DNA of 64,000 nucleotides from NCBI RefSeq assembly GCF_015594725.1, contig NZ_JADNRC010000011.1, positions 62,001 through 126,000 on the forward strand, written 5' to 3'. This document shows positions 36,247 to 44,522 of the stretch, in pieces. Positions within the stretch are counted from its first letter, which is position 1, and each line of letters starts with the position of its first letter. The notes under the pieces are model-generated. The model was given only the letters and a program-made list of their open reading frames with translations, was not told the DNA's origin and made no database searches. Position numbers and translations under genes: made by a program. The DNA comes from Flavobacterium sp. ALJ2 (GTDB lineage Bacteria > Bacteroidota > Bacteroidia > Flavobacteriales > Flavobacteriaceae).

Positions 36247-37383
36247 ATGGAAAAATTAGAAGTAAACAAGCATATTCCTTTTGGAGCAACTCTTCAAGAC
36301 GTTTTGAATCATCCATCATTATCAGATACGAAATTGAAATATTTACTTCGACTTAGAGGTATTTATTTAGAGGACTCAAAGAATAATGATACATATCCCA
36401 TTCTATTATCTACCATTCTTTCTCCCAGTGAATTTGAATATATAAAAGAAAATATTAGAGGAAAGGAATTGAATCAGAAAATAACTTCAAGACCATTAGC
36501 TTGGCACAATACTGAAGAATTGATAAAGATCGTTCCTGACAAGATTGATTTGAATAAAATTTTACAAGATGCAGATTCAAGACAAACAATAATATCACAA
36601 ACTAACTTTGCTATGGTTGAGGGTAATCCTAACAAGGTAAAAATGCAGTTTAGATGCCAGACAAATAATTATAACTCAGGTTGGTATCGCACTAAAAATG
36701 AATATGAAGGAGAGATAATAATTGAAAAAGTCCAAGAAAATGATAAAGTGTATTTGCGTATGCTTTACACTTCTCCAGAAACCCTTTCAATTGCGGATTT
36801 AGGTGTTAAACATTTGGTCAATGATTTTAAAAAGAAAAACTATACTAAGCCAAATACGGAAGTAGAAAGAATTTTATACAGTAATTTCACAAATGAAGAA
36901 AGGATAAAATTTTTCTTAAGTTTGACTGATAGTTCTGAAATTTTTGAATTTCAAAGGGCAACCGATTTGGATATGGCACCAGACAGGACCATGGAAATGC
37001 CTGTTGAAATTGCTAAGCTGATGACAGGAAAAGTAAACACTCTAAAAATAAATGGGGAAACATTACACGAACATTATTTAATTAAAGAAGATGAGAATCA
37101 TAAATATATAGAATTGGCATCCATTGAAGCTTTATACAACTTTTCTTATCACGCCGCCGAAGGAAGCTGTGTGGTTCAATTTGGATTCAATGGTTATTTT
37201 AAAAAACGACTTAGCAACATTGAATTTTCAATTGATGTATCAACCGTTAATCTTAAAGATGAATACAGAGGAGCAAGTAAAGATAAAGTAAGGCTGTTCT
37301 TACTACAAGAATTTGAAAAATTCAAGATGGAGAAATATAATTGGTTGAAATACCAATCACTTGCTAAACAACATGCACCATAA
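36247..37383 (+). CDS. Cassette gene 2: unrecognised 378-aa protein
   Basis: The ATG at 36247 (MEKLEVNKHIPFGATLQDVL) is chosen over an earlier in-frame ATG at 36211 that lies inside gene 1. Residues 1-75 form a small helical module (LSDTKLKYLLRLRGIYLEDS; LLSTILSPSEFEYIKEN). From memory this resembles the N-terminus of GAPS4b-type phage-defence proteins, but I hold that loosely. The middle (about 105-170) is beta-rich, and the C-terminal half has SIEALYNFSYHAAEGSCVVQFGF. No catalytic motif or membrane segment is visible. It ends 1 bp before gene 3. Confidence 0.8.
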   Translation: MEKLEVNKHIPFGATLQDVLNHPSLSDTKLKYLLRLRGIYLEDSKNNDTYPILLSTILSPSEFEYIKENIRGKELNQKITSRPLAWHNTEELIKIVPDKIDLNKILQDADSRQTIISQTNFAMVEGNPNKVKMQFRCQTNNYNSGWYRTKNEYEGEIIIEKVQENDKVYLRMLYTSPETLSIADLGVKHLVNDFKKKNYTKPNTEVERILYSNFTNEERIKFFLSLTDSSEIFEFQRATDLDMAPDRTMEMPVEIAKLMTGKVNTLKINGETLHEHYLIKEDENHKYIELASIEALYNFSYHAAEGSCVVQFGFNGYFKKRLSNIEFSIDVSTVNLKDEYRGASKDKVRLFLLQEFEKFKMEKYNWLKYQSLAKQHAP

Positions 37384-37384
37384 T

Positions 37385-38431
37385 ATGAATAAAATAGATT
37401 TTACCCAAGTAGAAATAGATAAAATAATAACGCATCAAGTAGGAAATAAATTAAGAGATGAAAAATATAATCTTTCTGAGGAGGAATCAATCTTAGATTC
37501 TGATACCAGAAATTATCTTTTGAAATATTTTTTTTCACTTTTAAAAACAGAAGAGTTTTATAAGTTTACTCATGCAGTAAATATTGAAATGAATGAAATA
37601 TTTACTTTAACTAAAAGTATATTTTCTAAGAAAGACTTATTTATTAGTGATTCTCAAGATATCGCAAAGTTACTTTATGAACAATCAATGCACCCAAAAA
37701 TAAAAGAAGGGCAACTAAATATATCATTATTTAAAAATGTTGTAATTGAAGACGAAGTCGTAAACGTTCTTGGTATTTTCAAATCTGAAACTTCTTCTCC
37801 ATTTATCCAAATGAAGAAGCAAAAATCAAATTACAATATTATACATGAAATTGGATTTGATTTAAAAAGTATGGATAAAGGATGTTTGATTTTTAATACC
37901 GATAGTGAAAGCGGATATAAAATTATTATCATAGACAATGCAAGTAAATCAAATGAGGCACAATATTGGAAAGATGAGTTCCTAAACATATCTAATATTA
38001 GAAACGAATTTCATCAAACCAATCAATTTTTAGGAATTGCAAAACAGTTTGTCACAAAACATATAGATCAAGATCTGGAATTAACTAAAGCTGATAAAAT
38101 AGATTTTTTAAATCGCTCAGTTGATTACTTCAAAAAAAATGAAATATTTGACAAAAAAGAGTTTGAAAAAGAAGTTTTTGGAGATAATAATGTAATTGAA
38201 TCATTCAGAAAATTTGACAAAACTTACAGACAAGAAAATGAGGTAGAGTTAGCAGATAGTTTTGAAATATCCGAACAAGCAGTAAAAAAACAATCACGAG
38301 TTTTCAAAAGTGTTTTAAAACTTGACAGGAATTTTGATATCTACATTCATGGAAATAAAAATCTTATTGAAAAAGGAACTGAGAAAGATGGAAGGAAATA
38401 TTATAAAATCTATTATGAAGAAGAAAAGTAG
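37385..38431 (+). CDS. Cassette gene 3: NdpA/YejK-like nucleoid-associated protein
   Basis: A 348-aa protein of the 37-kDa nucleoid-associated family. Matching blocks are the N-terminal HQVGNKLRDE with LSEEESILD, the SMHPKIKEGQLNISLF strand region, VNVLGIFKSE, and MDKGCLIFNTDSESGYKI followed by AQYWKDEFL. The ATG at 37385 is used, because the longer frame from 37361 overlaps gene 2. Family members bind DNA or the nucleoid, with no known enzyme activity. In this operon it probably brings the system to DNA or senses nucleoid change; that is inference. It starts 1 bp after gene 2. Confidence 0.85.
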   Translation: MNKIDFTQVEIDKIITHQVGNKLRDEKYNLSEEESILDSDTRNYLLKYFFSLLKTEEFYKFTHAVNIEMNEIFTLTKSIFSKKDLFISDSQDIAKLLYEQSMHPKIKEGQLNISLFKNVVIEDEVVNVLGIFKSETSSPFIQMKKQKSNYNIIHEIGFDLKSMDKGCLIFNTDSESGYKIIIIDNASKSNEAQYWKDEFLNISNIRNEFHQTNQFLGIAKQFVTKHIDQDLELTKADKIDFLNRSVDYFKKNEIFDKKEFEKEVFGDNNVIESFRKFDKTYRQENEVELADSFEISEQAVKKQSRVFKSVLKLDRNFDIYIHGNKNLIEKGTEKDGRKYYKIYYEEEK

Positions 38432-38439
38432 CTAAACTT

Positions 38440-40992
38440 ATGATTAAATCAATTGAGGAAGGACGTAAAGAAGATGGTAACAGATCCATTGCGGATAAAA
38501 TAATCAAGAGACTCCATGATTTAGAAAAAACGGTACAAAATAATCATGGTCGCTGGGCTTGGGAACTATTGCAAAATGCAAAAGACAGCGTGGCTGAAAC
38601 AGGCAGAAAAGTTTCCGTTCAGGTTGTTTACAACCATGATAAAATTGAATTTTTACATAATGGTAATCATTTCACAGAAAAAGATATTAGAGGACTAATA
38701 AACCAAATATCCTCAAAGGAAGTTGATGAAGGTGAAGTTAGTGCTAAGACCGGTAGATTTGGTACTGGATTTCTCACAACTCATCTGCTTTCAAAAGAAG
38801 TCTATATCAAAGGAATTGTTGAAACCATTGGAGGTGACCTATTCCAGTTTGGCTTCCCGCTAGACCGAAACGGAAAAACTACCCCGGTGTTAATACCTAA
38901 AATTGAGAATGCCTGGAAAGAGTTTCATGCTTCTACAGAAGACAATGAAATTGAAGAATACTATGAAGATGAATTCAATACTTCATTTACTTATACTTTA
39001 GATTCAGACGATCAAAAAGACATAGCGCAAATTGGAGTTGATGAGTTCACTACATTAATTCCATACGTTTTATCATTTATTCCAGAAATATATTCCGTAG
39101 AAATAATTGATAACGTTAGAAATGAATCAATTATATTCCAAAATGAACCAGACATTGTGGATGGGTTCAAAAAAATCAATAAAATTCAAAATGGCAAAGA
39201 ATCAATAGTACGATTATTATATGCAACAAATGGAACGGTATCTATTGCTGTGCGAGCACGGAAAAAAGGCGGCGTTTTTGAAGTTTTAAGTTTAGATAAT
39301 ATACCAAAATTGTTTTGTGATTTTCCATTAATTGGGACAGAAAACTTTCATTTCCCCATCGTAGTTAATAGCTTTTACTTTAATCCACAAACAGAAAGAG
39401 ATGGAATTTGGCTAATGGGAGAAAATGACCCTGAAGTCATTGAAAATAAGGATTTGATGAAGCAAGCTCTCGTGTTATATAAGGAGTTAATTAATAACTT
39501 AGAGCATAAATCGTTTAAAAACGCATTTAGTATTGCAAAAACAAAACTGCCTTCAACTGATGAAAAATACTTTGATGCAGATTGGTATGTCACAAATATT
39601 CAGACGCCTTTAAGGAAATTTTTACTCACTAAGTCAATTGTTGAATTAGAAGACGGAAGTAATGGTACGCTAAATGAACTTTGGTTTCCTTTAAAATCAT
39701 ATACAAAAGAAACAAAGGAGAAGCTTTGGCAATATACCTCCGATCTTTTCCCTCAATCGGTTTGTAAAAAAGATAAGCTGCATAACTGGACTGAAATAAT
39801 TTGGGACGATATAAGCAAAATTACCTTTGCTGAATTGGTTGGAGATATTGCAAAATCCAAATCAATAAACAAATTGTCAGAGTCTTTTAGAAATGATGAA
39901 GATCAAACTTTTAAATGGCTAAATGAAGTTGGAAGTTTTATTATCAGTGATGAAGTCAATATCCCATTGCTTGAAAAGAACGCTATTATACCAAACGAGA
40001 ATGGAGAATTTTTGATTACGAGTCAACTTTTTATTAACAAGATAAAAGATCCTCATTTAATAGAAATTTTACAACTTCTCGGAGAAGATTGGAATGATAT
40101 TTTGATCCATCAGAAGATTAGCTTTGGGCGATATTTTGAAAAAAAGAGAAGTGAGATTGCAGCTAAAATAAATGAAAGGCTTAAGAATATAAGTCCTGAA
40201 AATCAAAATTTTATAAAAGCAATTAGCCTCTTATCAGAATGGTTTGACAATAATGCAGATGAGGGTAAAGAACTATTTTCGGAAACATACCGAAAAAGAG
40301 CTGAGTTATTTATGAATACTATTAAAGATAAAGATAGTCTGTATAAAGTAATGAGAAGTAAAACAGACTTAGCACATCTTTCAAAAGTAGCAGAGGCAAT
40401 TGAGGAAAATCCACGTTTATTTGAAAATATAGAACAAGCAAAAGAGGTTTATTCCCTCTTAAAACAATATAATGTAAACGATTTGCAGCAACTACGGGAC
40501 CTATTAGACAATAATGGCACCACGCAACATACGCGGGATTCATTATTACCTGTAACACAAGAAATACTAGCGAACATGGGGATTTCTTCTTTAGAAGAAT
40601 GGGAAGATGCCATAAAGGATAAGGATTTAGCTTTACTATTTTCTCATAAATCTACTCCTAACACGGATATGTTTGTATACGTACAAAGTTTAATACAAAA
40701 AGCTAAAGAAAATATTGTTGAATATTTACAAAGTCTAAATGACTATAATCTTGATGATTTGGACGAAACAACAGCACCTACAATTCTTGCCGGGATTATA
40801 AAAGATGGAAAGCCAATTAGCATAGTTGCCAGACCTGCTTACAATGGTGAAGTAATAATTTATTACGGTTCCGAGCGTGATATTTTAGATTATGAACCTT
40901 CTGAATTATGGATCGATGATGGGATTAAGCCCAGAATGATTTCATTAGGGCATCTATTAAAGAAAGCTCAAATAGTTAAATTCCCTGTTTAG
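38440..40992 (+). CDS. Cassette gene 4: sacsin/Hsp90-like GHKL ATPase, 850 aa
   Basis: The N-terminal ~250 residues form a GHKL ATP-binding domain: N box ELLQNAKD (42-49), the FLHNGNHFTEKDI segment (about 71-83, the sacsin-like HNG motif) and the lid GRFGTGF (105-111). The rest (about 260-850) is a long helical body with no named domain, ending in a beta-rich tail (NGEVIIYYGSERDI). GHKL ATPases use ATP to open and close a clamp, and in bacteria such proteins recur in defence operons. It is the largest protein of the cassette and probably its switch or sensor. It starts 8 bp after gene 3. Confidence 0.88.
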   Translation: MIKSIEEGRKEDGNRSIADKIIKRLHDLEKTVQNNHGRWAWELLQNAKDSVAETGRKVSVQVVYNHDKIEFLHNGNHFTEKDIRGLINQISSKEVDEGEVSAKTGRFGTGFLTTHLLSKEVYIKGIVETIGGDLFQFGFPLDRNGKTTPVLIPKIENAWKEFHASTEDNEIEEYYEDEFNTSFTYTLDSDDQKDIAQIGVDEFTTLIPYVLSFIPEIYSVEIIDNVRNESIIFQNEPDIVDGFKKINKIQNGKESIVRLLYATNGTVSIAVRARKKGGVFEVLSLDNIPKLFCDFPLIGTENFHFPIVVNSFYFNPQTERDGIWLMGENDPEVIENKDLMKQALVLYKELINNLEHKSFKNAFSIAKTKLPSTDEKYFDADWYVTNIQTPLRKFLLTKSIVELEDGSNGTLNELWFPLKSYTKETKEKLWQYTSDLFPQSVCKKDKLHNWTEIIWDDISKITFAELVGDIAKSKSINKLSESFRNDEDQTFKWLNEVGSFIISDEVNIPLLEKNAIIPNENGEFLITSQLFINKIKDPHLIEILQLLGEDWNDILIHQKISFGRYFEKKRSEIAAKINERLKNISPENQNFIKAISLLSEWFDNNADEGKELFSETYRKRAELFMNTIKDKDSLYKVMRSKTDLAHLSKVAEAIEENPRLFENIEQAKEVYSLLKQYNVNDLQQLRDLLDNNGTTQHTRDSLLPVTQEILANMGISSLEEWEDAIKDKDLALLFSHKSTPNTDMFVYVQSLIQKAKENIVEYLQSLNDYNLDDLDETTAPTILAGIIKDGKPISIVARPAYNGEVIIYYGSERDILDYEPSELWIDDGIKPRMISLGHLLKKAQIVKFPV

Positions 40993-40994
40993 TA

Positions 40995-42071
40995 ATGAAT
41001 ATTAGTAGAGATTTATCCAATATAATAGGTAAACCGGAAAATGAGAAGCTAGAGTATAAAGCCGTTCTACCTCCAGCAAGAAGTCTTGCGCAAATGATAG
41101 CTGCGTTCGCTAACTCAAATGGGGGAATAATCATTTTAGGTGTAAATGAGGCAAACGGAGAGATAAAGATAACAGGACTAAGTGAGGATTTTTATGCCAA
41201 CGGGGTCACACATAAGGCCATTGACTTATTATCCCCAAAACCAAGTATCAAATATGAATATCTATCTCATCAAGGTAAAAGGCTATATGTTATTGAAGTT
41301 GAAAAATCTTTAACGGTAGTTTCTATTGAAAACAAAATCTACACTAGAAATGGTAGTAAGATCGTCCTCAGCAATCCGGAAATAAAGCAGACTAACACTA
41401 GTCGCCTTCCATTAATCACAAAATTAACTAATGATTTATTTGCTTTCCGCTCATCTAGTACCGGTGCCAAATCAAAGTTTTTAGATCACTATTCAGGTGT
41501 TCTAAACATTATCGATGATGTGGGAAATATATTATATCCTAGTTCCGCATCAGCACCAACAACTAATCAAGAGGGTAAAATCCTCATGAGAATTTTGCTT
41601 TCATCATGTGCAGATAATTTTGAGATTTACCTTACTGACCTTTTATATGAGATATACTTAGCTAATCCAGCAACATTAAAATCCAGCCAACAGATTACCA
41701 TCAAGGAAGTTTTGGATTGTGCAGATATGCAAGAGTTTGTGTTATATTGGGCAAAAAAGAAACTAAGTAAATTACAGAGAGGAAGTGTAAAGGGATTTAT
41801 TGCTGATAATTCACAAATAAAAGATTTAAATGTGCTCGATGATGTCCAGCAAGACAACATTGAAAAGATACTCCAAATCCGACATCTTTATGCTCATCGA
41901 AATGGTATAGTGGATGAAAAGTTTCTACAGTTTTATCCAGGACAATATAATCTTAACGAAGAACATCAATTATCAGTTGAAGATATGTTGAACCATTTCT
42001 CTTATTTAATTGATATTATTGACAAAATAGATAAGGCCGCAATCTTAAAATATCAGTTAGCAACCCTATAG
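40995..42071 (+). CDS. Cassette gene 5: AlbA_2 domain fused to a HEPN domain
   Basis: A 358-aa two-domain protein. Residues 10-125 match the Schlafen AlbA_2 fold: EKLEYKAVLP and AAFANSNGGIIILGVNE, with the acidic LEYK motif intact. Residues 150-355 are helical and contain QIRHLYAHRNGIVDEKF, an Rx4H pair (Arg296-His301) like that of RiboL-PSP-HEPN proteins. HEPN domains with this motif are often metal-free RNases, so this is the likely effector. It starts 2 bp after gene 4 and ends 5 bp from the traD stop. Confidence 0.85.
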   Translation: MNISRDLSNIIGKPENEKLEYKAVLPPARSLAQMIAAFANSNGGIIILGVNEANGEIKITGLSEDFYANGVTHKAIDLLSPKPSIKYEYLSHQGKRLYVIEVEKSLTVVSIENKIYTRNGSKIVLSNPEIKQTNTSRLPLITKLTNDLFAFRSSSTGAKSKFLDHYSGVLNIIDDVGNILYPSSASAPTTNQEGKILMRILLSSCADNFEIYLTDLLYEIYLANPATLKSSQQITIKEVLDCADMQEFVLYWAKKKLSKLQRGSVKGFIADNSQIKDLNVLDDVQQDNIEKILQIRHLYAHRNGIVDEKFLQFYPGQYNLNEEHQLSVEDMLNHFSYLIDIIDKIDKAAILKYQLATL

Positions 42072-42076
42072 ATAAT

Positions 42077-42706
42077 TTATACAAACTCCCCAATATCAAA
42101 ATCACCCAAATCATTTTTCCGCAAAATAGAAGAACCAGAGTCAGTTTCAGAGAAAGTGCTGTCCAACAGCATGGCTATTTTTCTTGAAGCACCCTCGATG
42201 GAATTTTCCAGCAGGCTAAATAATTCAGTACCCTGTAATTTCTTCACTATGCCAATCGCTGTTTCCTTTTGAGATGGCTCCAATTTTTCTTTTTGCAGCA
42301 GCATCCCCACGGAGCTTAGTTCTTCAAAGGTAACCCCTTGGGCAAGACTGTTATCGCTGCCGGATATTCCATACCTGTTCCATTCTTCTTCCTCTTCTTC
42401 AAAATCAGGTATATTTCTGAAAACATCATCCAGCTCTTCCTGCGGAATTTGTATATCGACTTCATCTTCGTCGATTTCAATATCAAAATTATCAGTTTCC
42501 TGTTCCGGCTCATTATCCTGTCTTTCGTTGACAGTGTTTGGCACTAAAAGGCTTCTTATCTGTTTGGGTTGCCCCATAATATCAGGAAGATTAGGGTTTA
42601 ATTTATATTGTGCCTTTTTTTCTTTTTCCCTTTTATACATAACAATCTTATCGTCTGCTAACAGAGCAATAACAACGAGCAAACATATCACGATTAGTAT
42701 TTCCAT
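42077..42706 (-). CDS. traD: Conjugation protein TraD
   Basis: A 209-aa protein with one N-terminal membrane helix (MEILIVICLLVVIALLA), then a cytoplasmic part that is very acidic in the middle (DEDEVDIQIPQEELDD; DFEEEEEEW) and helical at the C-terminus. This layout and the position after the DUF3408 genes fit TraD of Bacteroidetes ICEs. Its role is not defined. Its start overlaps the end of the broken DUF3408 frame, and its 3' end faces the cargo cassette at 5 bp with no terminator between them. Confidence 0.8.
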   Translation of the reverse strand: MEILIVICLLVVIALLADDKIVMYKREKEKKAQYKLNPNLPDIMGQPKQIRSLLVPNTVNERQDNEPEQETDNFDIEIDEDEVDIQIPQEELDDVFRNIPDFEEEEEEWNRYGISGSDNSLAQGVTFEELSSVGMLLQKEKLEPSQKETAIGIVKKLQGTELFSLLENSIEGASRKIAMLLDSTFSETDSGSSILRKNDLGDFDIGEFV

Positions 42707-42981
42707 AGTTTAAAAATAGGTTTAAAACGTTCGTTAAAATAATTGGTAATATCATCGCCGAACTCCCTGAAGTGGTGTTCAAGGATGTTGTCAATCTAAG
42801 AATAGAGCGTTGTCTTTTCTTCCTTCGTTAATTGCACAATACGCAGGAGCCTTTCGTGGTATTCCGGACGTATGTAAACTACCTTGCCGTTACGTCCCGA
42901 TGGAAACCGATTAACCAAAAATCTGGCACGATATTGTTCTGTTCTTTTAGGCTGTTTGTTTTTCTTAAAAAAATTTCTCAT
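42694..42981 (-). pseudogene. DUF3408 paralogue broken by an in-frame TAG
   Basis: The first 61 codons (42981-42799, MRNFFKKNKQPKRTEQYRAR, with GRNGKVVYIRPEYHERLLRI) end at TAG 42796-42798. Beyond the stop the same frame continues for 33 codons with the expected family tail (IDNILEHHFREFG), ending at 42694. The intact paralogues read YSYLDN or YAYLDN where this one reads YS-stop-IDN, so a Tyr codon has become TAG and Leu has become Ile. A single point change explains the break; reading-through or a sequencing error cannot be excluded. It would have been about 95 residues. Confidence 0.8.
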
Positions 42982-43253
42982 GATAAAATGGGTTTATTGT
43001 TCTTGTTGTAATCTTCAATGATTTCTGCGGAATACAGCTCAAAGTGGTTCTGTAAGATATTGTCCAGATACGCATATAGCGGAATTTGCCCCGCCGCGAT
43101 AATATTCACTATTCGGGTAAGTTTCTCGTGATATTCGGGGCGTACATAAATGCATTTATCGCCTCTGCCTTTTAGTGTATTCCTTTTAAGGAATTTAGAA
43201 GAATAGGTTTTTCCTATCTTCTTTGTACCGATTGCTTTATTATTCTTTTCCAT
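42978..43253 (-). CDS. DUF3408 protein (TraC position)
   Basis: A 91-aa small basic protein with the DUF3408 core GRGDKCIYVRPEYHEKLTRIV and YAYLDNILQNHFELY. The pattern suggests a compact DNA-binding or dimerising fold. It is the middle of three tandem paralogues; its stop overlaps the start of the broken copy (42978-42981) by 4 bp. In Bacteroidetes ICEs such genes occupy the traB/traC positions. Confidence 0.82.
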   Translation of the reverse strand: MEKNNKAIGTKKIGKTYSSKFLKRNTLKGRGDKCIYVRPEYHEKLTRIVNIIAAGQIPLYAYLDNILQNHFELYSAEIIEDYNKNNKPILS

Positions 43254-43261
43254 AACTGCTA

Positions 43262-43693
43262 TTATAAAATGGGTTTGTATTTATCATTAAAACTCTTGGT
43301 AATCTGCTCGCCAAATTCCTGAAAATGGTAATCCAGCAAATTGTCTAAATAACTGTAAATCGTTATCTTATCTTCGCCTATCACTTGTACGATCCGTGAC
43401 ATTTTTTCGTGGAAATCAGGTCGGATATAAACTGTCTTCCCGTCACGGGCATTGGTATCTGTTTTTTTGAAAAAGATACTTTCGTAATCTGCATCATTTG
43501 TCCTTTTGTTCCTGCTCTTTTCCTTAACTGCAGGCTTCTCTTGCCGCTTAATATCTTCCTTTTCGGATGCTTCGATTTTAACTTCCGGCGGGAGCTGTAA
43601 CCCTTCCTTTTTAACGCCGTCCACCATCAGGTTCATCATCAGCTCCTCATTAATATCTGGCGAAGCTTTCTTTTTATTTTCTTCTCTCTCCAT
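43262..43693 (-). CDS. DUF3408 protein (TraB position)
   Basis: A 143-aa protein. The N-terminal ~70 residues are charged and look disordered (EREENKKKASPDINEELMM; KRQEKPAVKEKSRNKR); the C-terminal ~70 are the DUF3408 core (ARDGKTVYIRPDFHEKMSRIV, then YSYLDNLLDYHF). It lies 4 bp after traA on the same strand. With TraA (ParA-like) upstream, a ParB- or CopG-like DNA-binding partner role is plausible but unproven. Confidence 0.85.
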   Translation of the reverse strand: MEREENKKKASPDINEELMMNLMVDGVKKEGLQLPPEVKIEASEKEDIKRQEKPAVKEKSRNKRTNDADYESIFFKKTDTNARDGKTVYIRPDFHEKMSRIVQVIGEDKITIYSYLDNLLDYHFQEFGEQITKSFNDKYKPIL

Positions 43694-43697
43694 AAGG

Positions 43698-44465
43698 CTA
43701 TAATTGAATGATTTTTAAAAACTCGTTCATGAACAGGTCTAACTGGCACGCCTTCATCAAGCGTTCGTCGGGAGGCATTACGGTAGAACGGAAAACGGTT
43801 TTGCTTTCCACTTCGCTTTCTTTGCGAAAACGTGTGCTGTTTTTGATTTGACTCTGCATGAGACTTAATCCCAAATGTTCGATAAGATGATTATAAATGC
43901 TATATAATGGTGTGCTTTCCCTGCCATCGACTTGGTTCCAGAACAGGTTGATGGTTTCTATGGAAGTTTCCCCTTTTTTCATAATTACATCCTGCAAAAG
44001 CTGGGTAAAAATGAGCGTACTTTCCATTACAACACGGTCCGCGGTAATAGGCGTAAAAATGTGGTGCATTCCTGCCAATGCTTTAAGGATACCAGGGGTG
44101 TTGACAGTTCCGGGCAGGTCAAAGAATACAACATCAATCGGAACTGAAGAAGTATTTAAAAATTCATGAGCCGCTTCCAAGACGTTATCCGCTTTATACT
44201 GCATAATCGGATAGGCTTTCTTGTTGATGGTAGTAAATTGCTTGTATGCCAGCTTTTTCAAAGTCTCATTTTCCATTACCATTGCCAAATCACGGGCTTT
44301 CATTTTCATCAGACTGTGCTGTGGAAAATCCGCATCAAATACCGCTACATTGTAGCCCAAACGATAGTGCATCGTACTGGCAACAAGTGTGGTAAATGTA
44401 CTTTTACCAACACCGCCTTTTTGAGAAGAGAAGGCGATAAATACTGTTTTGTGTTTTGCATTCAT
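43698..44465 (-). CDS. traA: ParA-family ATPase TraA
   Basis: A 255-aa deviant Walker ATPase: SSQKGGVGKSTFTTLVAS (about 13-30) has the signature lysine, DADFPQHSL (about 43-51) is the second motif, and FFDLPGTVNTPG the third. ParA proteins form gradients on the nucleoid to place DNA or complexes; in ICEs TraA may position the transfer apparatus or element DNA. It is the first gene of the traA-DUF3408-traD run, with a long upstream region. Confidence 0.93.
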   Translation of the reverse strand: MNAKHKTVFIAFSSQKGGVGKSTFTTLVASTMHYRLGYNVAVFDADFPQHSLMKMKARDLAMVMENETLKKLAYKQFTTINKKAYPIMQYKADNVLEAAHEFLNTSSVPIDVVFFDLPGTVNTPGILKALAGMHHIFTPITADRVVMESTLIFTQLLQDVIMKKGETSIETINLFWNQVDGRESTPLYSIYNHLIEHLGLSLMQSQIKNSTRFRKESEVESKTVFRSTVMPPDERLMKACQLDLFMNEFLKIIQL

Positions 44466-44522
44466 ATTTCAACTGTTTTTAATTATTTATATTTCCATTT
44501 CTTTATGTCCGTATATCAACAG

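Larger units (their letters stand above)
35337..42071 (+). other. Five-gene defence-like cargo cassette inserted between traE and traD
   Basis: Five plus-strand genes with gaps of 4, 1, 8 and 2 bp interrupt the normally contiguous traD-traE junction of the minus-strand tra operon. The last gene ends 5 bp from the traD stop, tail to tail. Products in order: endonuclease-like N-terminus protein, orphan protein, NdpA-like protein, sacsin/Hsp90-like GHKL ATPase, and an AlbA_2-HEPN protein. The block is visibly richer in A and T than the flanking tra genes, consistent with separate acquisition. Confidence 0.8.
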
